A stretch of 64,000 nucleotides of DNA from Hydractinia echinata (taxonomy: Eukaryota > Cnidaria > Hydrozoa > Anthoathecata > Hydractiniidae): the NCBI GenBank assembly GCA_030067915.1, contig JASGCC010000277.1:186001-250000 (forward strand), given 5' to 3'. Below the pieces are notes generated by a model that ran no database searches, was not told where the DNA came from, and worked only from the letters and a program-made list of their open reading frames with translations. Below, in pieces: positions 32,006 through 43,131 of the stretch. Positions within the stretch are counted from its first letter, which is position 1, and every line of letters starts with the position of its first letter. Position numbers and translations under genes: made by a program.

Positions 32006-34362
32006 TACAGATCTGAACATAAGCTGCCTCCAGTTCATACTCGCCTAGAATAAACACTTTAGAAATTCAAGTCATAATAATTACAACATAATAATCGCAA
32101 CTAAAACAATATGGTGTGGAAGTTTTTTGAATACTTTGATCTGCTGCAGAATTTTGGCAATAACAAACACACTATAAATACCTGTTCATAGGTTAGAAGT
32201 GCTTGTAAATATGATATTGTTGCCTTTGAAATTGTGTGATACATACAGCTTTCATCCCTGAAAGTAAACCAGATCAGTTAGTACCTTACATCAGTTAAAG
32301 GTCCTTATCTATTAAAGTTTTTCAGCCTTTTTACCTATCTACAGTACTCTAAGATACAGTACAGGAATCAGGCCCTAACATCCTGGACAGCGTATCATGG
32401 TCGACACGCACGATCTACGATGCTGTCACAATTTTTAAGCACTGTGAACATTACATCTACCATGAACAATACATTGCGACCTTAACAACATTACTGCATG
32501 GTGACCACAGAAAATTAAAATGTAAATTTAAGGACATTCTAGGACAAATTTTTGATATTCCAGGACAATTTCAGGAGAAATTGTTAACCTTAAAATCACA
32601 AGCCTTGACACAATGAAAACTAGAAGTATTTGTGGACCACTGGAAGCCAAATATGTTGTGCTGCACAGCATTTTACAAACCTCGTTTTTAATTAACCCTA
32701 TCACCCTTGTGGCCCGTAGAGCAGTTCTCTGGGTCCCTGATGTGCAGGCCTTGAATTTTGCCCAAATATTTCCAAAGAAGGTGATTCATTTTCCCATTTG
32801 AAAAATATAATTGATTTCATGCTAGAATCTAATAAAAATAAATTAGCCTTAGTTAGAGAAGTAGCGATGAATAGAGTGTATTGAAGCCTCATCCATGGTT
32901 CCTGGGGAACATAAAAGATCATGTGACATTTTGTGGATGACAAAAAAAAAATACACTAAAATAATTAGTGACAAAAGGACCATGTTTCAAAAGATTGTTT
33001 AGTAGTTTTCTTGCTTTGTTACCTTGAAGCAGCAACGTCAAAAATTATCATTTTTCTTTCTGGGAATATAGCCAATTTATTTTTGAGGTTACAGTGATTG
33101 AAGTGTATAACTGGACTAACTTTACCTCACCAAGATCTACAATATTTTTCTCTCACTAATTCACTAATGTGCTTTCGCTGTAAAACTCAATAAAATATTT
33201 TACTCCTCGTCTGGAGGATTAGTTTTCGCAGGTATTAAATTTTGAGGAGTTAGCACTATATTTATATTTTTAGAACAAAATTCATTGAAAAATATATCTT
33301 ATGGTCATCCAGTAAATTAGGTCTAGAGCATATTGTACTTAAAGTAGTTTTTCTGTCATATTGGTCTTGTAAACAAACTTCTTACCATGTGGGAAAGTAT
33401 TTTAACCATTATGATTGGTTTGGAACAAATATTATACAAACAAAATGTTGAAGTTGATGGCTACACAATGCGAACTTCATTTTCAGTACAAGAAAAACAT
33501 TGATTTTTGCGACCTTTCATTTATCTCAACAAAATTTCAATGCTATGATGTTAATTTTAAGAAATTTTAGGACTAAAAGAAAAACTTGGATTTAATGGGA
33601 AAATAAAATAAAATTCAAATTTTTTTCACCCAAAGCTAAAAAGAGGAAGTTCTGGAAGCTTCCTTAAAATATATTGGTCTCTAAGAACTTAGAATCTTAA
33701 CAACATTGCATTCATTGACTATGGGATACCTATGAAAAATTATTAAAAAATTATGATCAATGATGTAAAATAAAGAAGTTTAACCTCTAGCTAAAAAGTT
33801 TTAACTACTACTTGACAAAATCCTTTCTGTAACGTTTGTAAAAAGATTTAAATATTTGGAATTGAAAACATAATTACTTTCCAGGACAATTCCAGGACAT
33901 CTTCAATTTTTTGTCAAATTCCAGGATTTTCCAGGAACTTCCGGGATAAGTTAATTTTCCCAGGATTTTTCAGGACCTTCACGATCTTTATAATTTCGTG
34001 CATTTTTATTAAATTAATAAAAACATAAGCAGTTAGCAAAATAGATAAAGAAACAAATATAAAATTATTTAAAGTAAAAAGAATGTTTGTCGTCGGAAAT
34101 TTAAACTTTAATCGCCTACCGTTTAAAAAAGGCAGTAAACAAATGAAACAACTTTTTAACCATTAAAATTAACATTATAAAAATACAAAATATTGCATTG
34201 CATTCAACTATCGCTTAAAAAGTTTTGAAGATTTATTTCTCTTTTGATAATTTTGACGACCTATATTTTAAAATTCACAAAGTTGGCTTTACAAGTTTCA
34301 AAACTACTTTCGAAATAATCTGAATGCTTTATTCTATTTTTAATCTTTTCTACCCATTAATT
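32006..34362. other. Non-coding repeat remnants, including CCAGGA-rich blocks
   Basis: Sequence at 32360-32420 (CAGGCCCTAACATC, CGACACGCACGATC) matches in reverse the stretch 43190-43250, so it belongs to a dispersed repeat. Words such as TTCCAGGACAATT recur at 32530-32590 and 33880-33970, near the two ends of the stretch. This suggests subterminal repeats of a DNA transposon of about 1.6 kb. No coding frame with recognisable motifs. Confidence 0.45.
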
Positions 34363-34373
34363 CAGGCCATTCG
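34363..34373 (+). repeat. Terminus of a hAT-like element, cut by the copia insertion
   Basis: CAGGCCATTCG lies directly before the copia LTR, and the sequence after the other LTR (41092 onward, TACAATGATTCACATGCCTC) continues it. The joined order matches the subterminal order of the element at 30735 (GTGCAATGAATCGCACGCCTC). So copia landed 11 bases inside a hAT-like terminus. Confidence 0.55.
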
Positions 34374-34638
34374 TGATAATTAATAAAACCACTAACCTTT
34401 TGTCTTCTATAAGACTTTCTAATATTCTTCTTCCTCAGTAATCTTTTGTTCTCATAGTCTTTTTATGGAATCCAACAGCTTCTCTTGCTTTCTAATATTC
34501 TTTCTTGCTCAATAATACTTTCATCCAATACTCATATGCAATCTTTCTTGTATAACCCAACACCTTCTTAGCTATATTTACGGGGTCAGTGATATTGTCT
34601 TACTCTTTGTTCTATATGACAATAAATACATGTTAACA
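34374..34638 (-). repeat. copia 3' LTR
   Basis: 265 bp, TG...CA termini (plus strand TGATAATTAATAAAACC ... ACATGTTAACA). It is about 95% identical to the 5' LTR; one difference is a short deletion near 34460. The purine tract AAAAGAGGGGAAGAT lies directly internal to it (34639-34655, minus strand). Confidence 0.93.
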
Positions 34639-34655
34639 ATCTTCCCCTCTTTTCT
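34639..34655 (-). promoter_or_regulatory. copia polypurine tract
   Basis: Minus-strand GAAAAGAGGGGAAGAT ends at the 3' LTR, as expected for the plus-strand primer of reverse transcription. Confidence 0.75.
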
Positions 34656-34969
34656 TTTTCTTTCTTTTGTCAGTTTGATCAACTTTTAGTTCAACCAAAT
34701 TTATTAACAGAATTGAATGGATATCCATATGCAGCTATATCCGAGTTAACAACAACATAAGTCATTTGACAAATAAACAAAAAAGCAACTTTAACCAATC
34801 CATATTGTGGCCAGTTTAACGAAATCAACTCCAAAATGGTTAGTATTAACAAAATAACAAAAATGTTTAAACTATGTACACATCTCTCCTCAGATCTCCT
34901 CTATTTTTCTTTTTCTTGTTTGAGTACACCAGTTGCCAACGTAAAAAGAAGATTCTTGCAACTAGCTCC

Positions 34970-35812
34970 TCATTTGGTAAGACAATCAGCGATTTGCTGT
35001 TCTTTTGAAACCCATGTTATTTGATTCACTTCTTTATTTCGAATCATTTCTTTCAAAATAGCCAAATCTACTCTTAAGCGATTGTCCAAAACTTGTTTTG
35101 TGGAATGTACAGCATCATAAAGTGTTTTACTATCTGTTAAACATTGAATTGATGGTGCAATATTGAAAATTTCTTCGAATAAACATCGAATCCAATATCC
35201 TTTGCCAGCAGCATCGATCAATTGCATGGTCTCTGCAGAAAGCGTACTATTCACTACCCTTCAATTTTCTTGACTGCCACGAAATGAGGGATAGTGATTG
35301 ATTTAGTTGATTCGCTAAGAAAAATAAGAATCCACCTTGAGACCCTCCTCCCTTTAGATTAGCAAATGATGCATCATGAAATACTAGAAGTTTAGCTTCT
35401 TCTATGTTTCCAACTGCCTTGAATTTCAATTCCACAGGTTCACACTTAGCTCTTTGTAACACTTTGTTGGCTCTTCGCATATCTGAAACAGTGGCATCTT
35501 TGATGTTACCCATTAGTTCACAGCAATAAAAAAGAATGTCTGAACGTGTCTGTGTAGCCAACCAATTTAATTGTCCAAACAATACTCTCAAATCATGTTT
35601 TTGTTTCGTATTCAACAATTCATCTTTATCTTTGTGTTTATCAATGGGGAGTATTGTAATCTTCTGCAAATATGAATCTTGTGACACAATAATGCTATCT
35701 TTTCTTTTCATTAAATCTAATCCCAAATATTGAAATGCTGTGTTGTGCACTGTACCAATTTTAAAGGTCTGATGCAATGGCAATATCACATTGTTTAAAA
35801 AACGTTTGGTAC
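34970..35812 (-). pseudogene. copia RT C-terminal part and RNase H
   Basis: Follows the element insertion. FQYLGLDLMKRKDSI belongs to the end of the RT. RNase H starts with FHDASFANLKGGGSQGG; after a frameshift near 35250 it continues with STLSAETMQLIDAAGKGYWI (Glu), LTDSKTLYDAVHS (Asp) and ITWVSKEQQIADCLTK (the closing catalytic Asp). Order and motifs are those of copia RNase H. Frameshift and interruption make it non-functional. Confidence 0.9.
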
Positions 35813-36972
35813 CCAGCCTTTCTAATTCACGTCGGCACACGGCAAATTGAAAAAAAACAAGTTCACGTCGGCAAAATTTTGCCGAGGCAAATTTTTTCTT
35901 TGCATATAAATTTTTTTTTGGAAAATTTATAGAATCCTTCAATTGTCTTGAATCTATCGTAAATATATACTCATTATACTTTTTCATTATAATAGCCCAT
36001 TTATTCTCCATTTCAATTCTTACTAATTCGGATCCAGCAGTCTCATAAAAACGCCAGTCCTGGTCTTTTGAGGTGCGCGATCGCGCCCCCGCACCTCCGC
36101 ACGCTCCTGCAACAATGGAGCAGCGTTTTCAATCACGCACCAAAAACACTTTAGTCACTTCAATAATGCGCACCTGAAATGTCTTTTGTATAAAGTAATT
36201 ATTTACTATACTAATAATCAAAGATCATTAGGTTGTATATCGCAGAAGTCGCCGGTGGCATGCTTCAAAAATGCTTGTCACTGGCACAGCTTAACATGAA
36301 GCAAAACTGTACAGGAGACTCGATTGTTAGAGTCTTCGCAGAACATCTCTTCTCACAAAACCGAGGGCAGGGCTGACTTATTGCCTGCTGTGTCGTGTGG
36401 GAGACAGAACTTCTGGACTTCTTTTTAATACGATATACAATTTTTTCGATTATTATTACTAAAAATATTTGATTTCTCTTTCCTCTTTTAAAAAGATTTT
36501 TTAAACTTTATTCAACATGTTTTTTCTTTGGTATTACATCACGAGAACATTCGTCCGAAAGCTGTATTAAGGTACAGGACACCTAACCTCTCCCATGTTC
36601 TGGTTATATTTAACTTGCATGGGTGCGCACTCTTCTCGCAGTATTCTCTGTGACGATGAAGGTCAGACTGACTTGTGGCATGGTTCCAAATGGTCTTCCG
36701 TCTTTCGTTCGAGTCTCAGTGTAATGCACCAGCCGAGCATAAAAGTGTCAGCATGAAGGAAAGGGGCCGACTTTAATGTTCTCTATACCTTATGTTCTTC
36801 ATAATAACACCGACCGTTTTTGATCGTGGCATTCATTCAAATTTCACAACAAAATTACGTCGACATATTTTTGCAGACGTAAAATGGGTAAATGCCGACG
36901 CGAAACGCTATAATAAAGGTTCGCGTCGGCAATTTTTTGCCGACGCAAAAAAAATTGAATTAGAAAGGCTGG
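35813..36972. mobile_element. 1.16-kb DNA transposon in copia RT, 3-bp TSD
   Basis: TIR CCAGCCTTTCTAATTC is perfect at both ends (16 bp). TAC flanks it at 35810-35812 and 36973-36975; excision gives the unbroken copia sequence WGGTKRF, which proves the boundaries. Inside are GC palindromes (ACGTCGGCAAAATTTTGCCG type), a CAGTCCTGGTC ... GCGCGATCGCGC hAT-like terminus at about 36055 and the 317-bp repeat. It carries no transposase. A 3-bp TSD fits PIF/Harbinger or CACTA (inference). Confidence 0.9.
36471..36788 (+). repeat. 317-bp dispersed repeat, copy 2
   Basis: Second copy of 2407-2723, about 95% identical, in the same orientation. Both copies lie inside hAT-like or related DNA elements with GCGATCGC palindromes, which may mean the repeat is an internal part of that family, not an independent insertion. 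Confidence 0.6.
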
Positions 36973-36975
36973 TAC

Positions 36976-38091
36976 CACCCCAACAAAAATCATCTACATG
37001 GGTTGTCATAATTCCATGCAGACGCCCATCTTTTCAATAGTAGAACAATCCTGCATCAAATTTACTTACTGCAACTCCAAGCTTTAACAGTTCCTCCTTT
37101 ACTCTGAAATACCATGTTCTAGATGCATCTGCAAGGCCATAGACTGTGTTATTCAATTTCCAGACATATCCATCTTTCTGGAACCCTTTAGGTGGTTTAA
37201 GGTATATATCTCTTTCAATGGGGTTTCCTTGCAAAAAGACAGCTTTAATGTCAATAGAGTTACAGTCCCATTCCTTACAAGCTAAAATTGACAACATTAA
37301 ACGTAATGATTCTTTTGTGCAAGTTGGAGAGTCTGTCTGAATTGGTTTTTCAAACTCCTCAAAACCTCGTGCCACTAATCTAGCTTTCACAATTCTTTGT
37401 CCATCAACATTCTTCTCTGTCAGAATCCATCTGGTGCTAATGCAACTTTGCTTTTTATCTTCCACTTCATCAAAAACTTTATTTTCGATCCAGTTGTTCA
37501 ATTCCTTCTCCTTGGCAGACTTAATCTCATTTTCATTGGCTTTATTCAAGCATATCAAAGCCTCTTGTGATACCTTTTCAGCAAAATCCCACTCTTCAAC
37601 CTTTGTCCAGTCTAAATTCTCAACATTCCCAACTTCATTAACAATATTCAGCCAATTCCTATACTTTCCACTTGCTTTCCCAGCTCTTGAGTGCACAGTT
37701 CCTGTTTTCCAACCAACTTCCGTTTTGTATTTCACTTTATCTTTAACGTTTGGCATAATATTCTTTGCTTTCACATTTGTCTTCAATAAATTGTTATTCG
37801 CAAATGAAGTATCCATACCTGTATCATTATTAACATCACTGTTAGTAATTGATGCTTCACTACTTAATTCCTCATCTTCCAATATTTCCTTTCCAGTTTC
37901 CTGTTTTTCTTCATTGTCAATTTCCACTTCTACATGTGCTTCTAACTTTTCTTCTTTTAATCGTAGTCTGCATGGATGCATTCTAACATATGTTGATCCA
38001 TGCTTCACTAGAACTTGCTGACTTTCTTGTCCTATCACAGTAGCATGACCCTTCCAAGTATCATCAGATCTCCGTTTATAATATACTTTAT
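36976..38091 (-). pseudogene. copia reverse transcriptase N-terminal part and linker
   Basis: The frame at 38038-37034 begins with an acidic linker (EVEIDNEEKQETGKE) and reaches the RT: WILTEKNVDGQRIVKARLVARGFEE, DSPTCTKESLRLML, CNSIDIKAVFLQG (first catalytic Asp) and VYGLADASRTWY. A TGA stands where YYWK is expected at 37034. The next residues (THVDDFCWGGT, the YVDD box with H) run up to the insertion at 36972. The upstream side is cut by the element at 38092. Typical copia RT. Confidence 0.92.
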
Positions 38092-38614
38092 GAGTACCGG
38101 TAATCGGGGAGTTACAAATTCAGTAAGTTGGGGAGTTACGGAAAGGGAGTTGGGGAGTTAAGTCTACCATTTTAATTTTTGTAAAATTCTCCGTCGCCGA
38201 AACACCGGAAAAATATCTCAAAAACGAAAAGCGCAGCGATATAAACTCGACTTACCGAATCTCAGATTTTTTCATAAATATTTAGTTGGTTCTAACTGAC
38301 CGCTTTCGCAGGGGTTCGCTTTTATTTCAATGGTTTTTCAATCATTAAATTTCTTTGTTTTTCATTGGGACAGCGGCATCATTTCTCACTGGCCACTTTC
38401 ACAAGGGTCCGCATTTCGTTTCTAATGTAAGATTCTATTTCTTTGTTTTCCACCCAAGCCTGAGTATTTGCTAATAGCTGATACGGTAAAATATTGACCT
38501 GAAGTTTTCGCCGGACATGTAACTCGGTTTACCGTAGAAATTTGTAACTCCCTAACTCCCCAACTCGCAACTTCCTAACTTCCCGGTTTTGTAACTCGAA
38601 CATTTCCTAGACTC
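38092..38614. mobile_element. 9-bp-TSD element, copy 1 (523 bp, intact MITE)
   Basis: Termini GAGTACCGGTAATCGG and CATTTCCTAGACTC, flanked by ATACTTTAT at 38083-38091 and 38615-38623. Both subterminal regions are built from GGGGAGTTA / TAACTCCCC words. It has no coding capacity. It splits copia between integrase and RT. Two more copies are at 46442 and 60855, each with its own perfect 9-bp TSD. A 9-bp TSD is typical of MULE-type elements (inference). Confidence 0.95.
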
Positions 38615-38654
38615 ATACTTTATCTCCTGTTACATACTTCACACCTGTTGAAGG

Positions 38655-39502
38655 TCTTACATTATGTTTAAGGCTCTTCTGAGCTTTTCAGAGGATTCAG
38701 ATTTTATAAAGGCTTCTCTTGCAGCATGCAATGCGTTCAAGTTATCAGCAACTACTTGACTACTTGTCCTTCCTTCTAGAGCTGGTGGATCATTCATTTC
38801 TATAACTGGAAAATTGGGATTGCTGCCAAACACTAGTTGATTCGGTGAAAAGCCATGTACGTTTTTTAAGGAATTCTTAGCAGCAACAGCCCAAGCCACA
38901 GCTGTTTCTAATGAATAATTAGGCTTGTCCATCATTTTACAGACTGTATTGCCAAGTGTGGAATTATGTCGCTCAACAAGTCCATTACTCCATGGGCTCT
39001 CAGCAGCTGTTGTAACAATATTGATGTTTAAATTCTCACACATGCTACGGTAATCCTCATTATCAAATTCCCCACCATTATCCACTAAAAACTTTTTAGC
39101 GGACCCAAATATGGAAATCCAGTTCTTAAAAATTGAGTTAATGATAATTTCTTTCCCTTTTCTTCGAATAACACAGGATGCACTAAATCTGGTCAAGTGA
39201 TCAACAAGATGTAACAACCAAATTTTATCACCATACGACCATTGTTTCAAATCCATGCCAACACATTCATTAAATACTGTTGCATGTGGTAACCCAACAA
39301 TTGGTCTTGGTTGATTTCTTCTGTACTTGATGCATGTATCACAACTATCTGAAACTTCAGCAATCATTTTTAAAAGATCTGGGTCAGTTACATCAGCATT
39401 TCTCAAAAGCTGCTGAAGCTTGTCCTTTGATGGATGCGCAAACTGTTTATGCAATTTCAGGGCCACTTTTTCTTTTTCTTGAGTATCATCCAAATTATTC
39501 AT
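38655..39502 (-). pseudogene. copia integrase
   Basis: Frame 39502-38657. The zinc-binding pre-integrase region has LHKQFAHPSKDKL and CDTCIKYRRN. The catalytic core shows Asp in VGMDLKQW, Asp in FLVDNGGEF and Glu in SNGLVERHN. The end continues by frameshift through 38624 toward the 9-bp-TSD element. Intact triad, but no continuous polyprotein. Confidence 0.93.
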
Positions 39503-40313
39503 CCATCAGACATACTTGAGAAGAAGTCTTTTCAATTTCGCTACCCTCTTTGTTAATGGAAATGCAATAATGTCCGGTGGAACTAAATTGGATCTGGTGT
39601 TCTTGTCCCAGAATTTCAACCTTGTCGTTTTCAAAATCAATAAAAACTTTTGCATTCTTCATTGCTTGCTTACTAAATAGTAATGGTAAGTCCTTGTCTA
39701 TAACTTCTGTTGTTATGCTAACATATTTTCCACTAAGCCAAGCAGGTATGGTGACACGTTTTGATGCTTTGATTTCTTTACCATCTCCGAATTTAAATAC
39801 TGTTGATGATGGCTCTTCTTTGATTGATGAAGCATCCTCGTCTGAAAGACCTTCTACATAATAGTTTAACCAATTCTGCCCGCAAACTGTTTTAGTGGAA
39901 CCAGAATCCAATACTGCCATGGTAAATGTCTCACCAACGAGAGTTTCCATTATTTCCTCCGTATAAAATTGAAGTTTAATCTCATCACTCTTACTTTTAG
40001 CTTTATCTGGACACTTCCTAGCAAAATGGTAAATACTTCCACAGATGTAACATCTTGGATGATCACCCGATCTTCTATTCTCCTCTTTGTCACTTCGATT
40101 TCCACTGCTTCTACGATAATCCTTTAACCTATACTCTTGTGTTTCTCGTTGCCCATGATATCCCTGACCCCGTCTGTTCCACCCTCTGTCTGCATACAGT
40201 GAGTGAGGAACCTTGCAGTGTGAAGCACCATAAAATGTCTCGTTGGAAGTACTATCACCCGTCATCTTCTTTTGAATTTGAAGATTCGTTAAATACCTTC
40301 TTAACTTGATCAA
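39495..40313 (-). pseudogene. copia gag C-terminus and protease
   Basis: Contains the CCHC knuckle (CYICGSIYHFARKC) after an Arg/Gly/Tyr-rich region, and the aspartic protease with AVLDSGSTKTVCG (DSG-type active site). Overlaps the next frame by a few bases, where a frameshift separates it from integrase. Confidence 0.9.
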
Positions 40314-40800
40314 CCATCAAGTTATACTTTAAATCTGGAATTGTTGCTTGAACAATTTCTTTCTGTTGCGTAGAAAGGTTAGCACTATTTAAATATCGAT
40401 AAGCTGTAACAGCATCTGGTAAATCAATATCATACTTTTTCAAATTATAGTAAAGGTCTTCAAACTCAATGGTATAATTCTGTAACAACATGTCCTTCTT
40501 CCTTTTAAATTGCTCAAATTTTTCATATGCTTCATATGCACGATGCTTTACATCTTTAAGAAATATCTTGTCCAATTTGTCCGTAAGTTTTGTAATACCA
40601 TCTTCAGTTTTTAAATCTCGAATGTCAAGTTGTAAGAATGTTGTAATGAAACAAATACAGCTAAAGCTTTCTTCTCATCAGCTAAATCTGTAAGTGCTTG
40701 CCACACTTCTAACTCCTTTTTCCAATCAATATAATTGGACCCATCTTTTAACACTGGTGGATTTTTGTAACTTGTTGAGGTCATAATATAGATCGTTCCA
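40255..40800 (-). pseudogene. copia gag N-terminal part
   Basis: Two overlapping frames (40800-40611 and 40575-40255) read PPVLKDGSNYIDWKKELEVWQALTDL and LNSANLSTQQKEIVQATIP, the usual copia gag head. A frameshift near 40600 breaks it. The ATG follows the primer-binding site by about 15-30 bases. Confidence 0.85.
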
Positions 40801-40813
40801 ATTCTGCTACCAT
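40798..40813 (-). promoter_or_regulatory. copia primer-binding site
   Basis: Minus-strand ATGGTAGCAGAAT directly follows the 5' LTR; TGGTAGCAGA is the word used by copia elements that prime with a fragment of initiator methionine tRNA. Confidence 0.75.
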
Positions 40814-41086
40814 TAATAATTAATAAAACCACTAACCTTTTGTCTTCTATAAGACTTTCTAATATTCTTCTTCCTCAGTAATCTTTTGTTCTCATAGTCT
40901 ATAATCTTTTTGATGGAATCCAACAGCTTCTCTTGCTTTCTAATATTCTTCCTTGCTCAATAATACTTTCATCCAATACTCATATGCAATCTTTCTTGTA
41001 TAACCCAACACCTTCTTAGCTATATTTACGGGGTCAGTGATATTGTCTTACTCTTTGTTCTATATGACAATAAATACATGTTAACA
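40814..41086 (-). repeat. copia 5' LTR
   Basis: 273 bp; partner of 34374-34638. It begins on the minus strand with TGTTAACATG. It should contain the promoter. The outer flank ATTCG (41087-41091) completes the TSD. Confidence 0.93.
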
Positions 41087-41091
41087 ATTCG

Positions 41092-41468
41092 TACAATGAT
41101 TCACATGCCTCAATAATTCTGGGCATGTTAGAACAAAATTCCTTCAGTTCAGACACTCGGATCTCGTGTTTGGGGTTCACAAGTTTAAACGTCCCGCACT
41201 TGTCTCCAAAACAAAAAAAATTATAAATATGCATACTAACTTTCATTAAGAAACATGCCTACTAACTGTTTTAAATATCTTCAACACGTTTTTCACTCTA
41301 AAATTTGTGCACAACAAATTAAAAAAAAGGGAACAATTTTAACGATCTAAATAATTGATTTAAAGAAAGAAACAAAATATTTCTATTTTAAACACCATGA
41401 TAGATCATTAGAATGTATCATGAACATTAAGATCCAACATGAACATTGCGAACTATTGTGATTATCAC
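41092..41468. other. Continuation of the hAT-like element and dispersed repeat
   Basis: 41092-41130 continues the hAT-like terminus cut by copia. Up to 41468 no coding sequence is seen. The part near 41395-41468 is the outer flank of the next element and belongs to the repeat that continues at 43132. Confidence 0.4.
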
Positions 41469-43131
41469 AATTGTGACTGTCCAGAGGAATTTGATAACAA
41501 ACAAATTAGCGTTAAACTTTAACGTTATATCGCTACGAAGAACAAAAGAATTAACGCTAATTAACGCTAGATAAAGTCGACTTTAACGTTATAGCGTTAA
41601 CATGAGATAACATTATAGCGTTAATTATCATTGCAAAATAGCGCTAATGTTCGCTAATAACGTTAATAGCGCTAAATTAACGTTAAAAGCGTTAAATTAA
41701 CGTTAAAAGCGTTAAATTAACGTTAAAAGCGTTAATATAATTTAGCATTGTCTATTCTTAAGCTTAAGAATTTTTTTTTTAAAAATAATAGGGCCACGTC
41801 GTGAATTCGTATAAAGGTTACAAAAATTTGAATGAATAATACTCTCTACAATCTCTATTCCATGTATTAAAATAGATAATCTGTAAAGTAAAAGCCCACC
41901 ATGCGTTCTTACAGTCTCTTTCAGGAATATTTACGTAGGTGTGCGATGATTAACACGTGTAAATCAAGTAATGCATCAAGTAAACATGTAAATCAAGTGT
42001 GATGTAAAACGCACGTGCAAAGGATGTTACGCGTGCGATACGGGCTTCAAGGTTAATCTTTGTTGCGCATTCATTTTGCGGTAGAAAAGTGGGGGACGTT
42101 TTGAATCGTGAACCCCAAACACGATCATCGAGCGTCTACTGGTATAGCGACTCTCTCAATCTTAACTTCCTTTTCTACATGTCCGAAATAGTATGCATGA
42201 CTATACTGTCATTTTCATAAATTTATTGTTTATTTTTCAGGTCATCACAAGCACATAGGCAAAAATATGCTTCGTTTTCAAATTAAAAAAAATCTTTATC
42301 CACGTGGCTTAAATAAAACTTCAAAATTCATTCAGAAAATTCAGCTACATTTTAACAAAGTTTATATAGAAATTGTTTAAAATTGTTTGAATAACACTTG
42401 TGGCATAAAGAAAAGAATCCATTAAATTCGGACCTGCTATGGTTTCCAATTGTTTTGTCAAATGAAGAAATTATCTACAATTAAATCCATGATATAATGT
42501 CTGTTCCGCCTGTAAGTGCAGTTTTGCAGACTTGCTTCATCCGTGCTCCGTCGGCATTCACCTCCACATTAGTTAAGAACCGCATGGCTGGATTTCTTGT
42601 GTAAGACCTGGTTACCAACGACGAAGGGGCCAGGCAAAAGAGATTTATGTCTACGTAGTTCTTTTAACTAAGTCAGGAGTCGGTGAATTAGCTAGGATGG
42701 TCAGGTCGGCTATGAATAGGCTTGCTCGTGGATTAAAAGGACCAGGACTATTCAATAATTCTGACATCTAAAAGTGTCCGATCAAGACGGAAATCTATCG
42801 GACGTTTTGTCCGAAGAAAGTTCGAAACGAGTCGTGTCAGTCGTGCAGGAAAGGTCTCAGCTCTGTTCGCATTATTTGACATTGGCTAAAAAACAAATTT
42901 TGCCAGCACACGAAAAATCAAAATTGCGTAATCATGCTTTTTAACGTTAATAGCGTTATTTTAACGCTAATTATTATTATCGTCTTAACGTTATTATCAT
43001 TACAAAAAAATTTGTATTAGCGTTATTAACGTTATAGCGTTAAATGTTAGCGCTAAAGCGTTAATATTAGCGCTTTAAACGCTAATTAACGCTAAGTGTT
43101 TGTTATCAAATTCCCCTGGACAGTCACAATT
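41469..43131. mobile_element. 1.66-kb non-autonomous element with AGCGTTAA-type subterminal repeats
   Basis: TIRs AATTGTGACTGTCCAG (left) and CTGGACAGTCACAATT (right) match perfectly and the match continues with slight divergence through TTTGATAACAAACA. Next to each end are 150-250 bases made of TAACGTTA, GCGTTAAT and AGCGCTAA words, at 41510-41740 and 42940-43095. The middle (about 41780-42900) shows no coding frame. The TSD is unclear, since the flanks overlap the TIR. Confidence 0.8.

Larger units (their letters stand above)
34374..41086 (-). mobile_element. Ty1/copia LTR retrotransposon, degenerate
   Basis: LTRs at 34374-34638 (3') and 40814-41086 (5'). ATTCG flanks at 34369-34373 and 41087-41091 form a 5-bp TSD. 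Order on the minus strand: gag, CCHC finger and protease, integrase, reverse transcriptase, RNase H, which is the copia order. Two DNA transposons are inserted (35813-36972 and 38092-38614). All frames are broken, so the copy is inactive. Confidence 0.95.

Noticed and set aside
37434..38021. Plus-strand 195-codon frame
   Set aside because: Antisense of the acidic linker and RT of copia; no independent motif.
41510..41740. Satellite array candidate
   Set aside because: Words are irregular in spacing and confined to the two ends of one element, so they are subterminal repeats.
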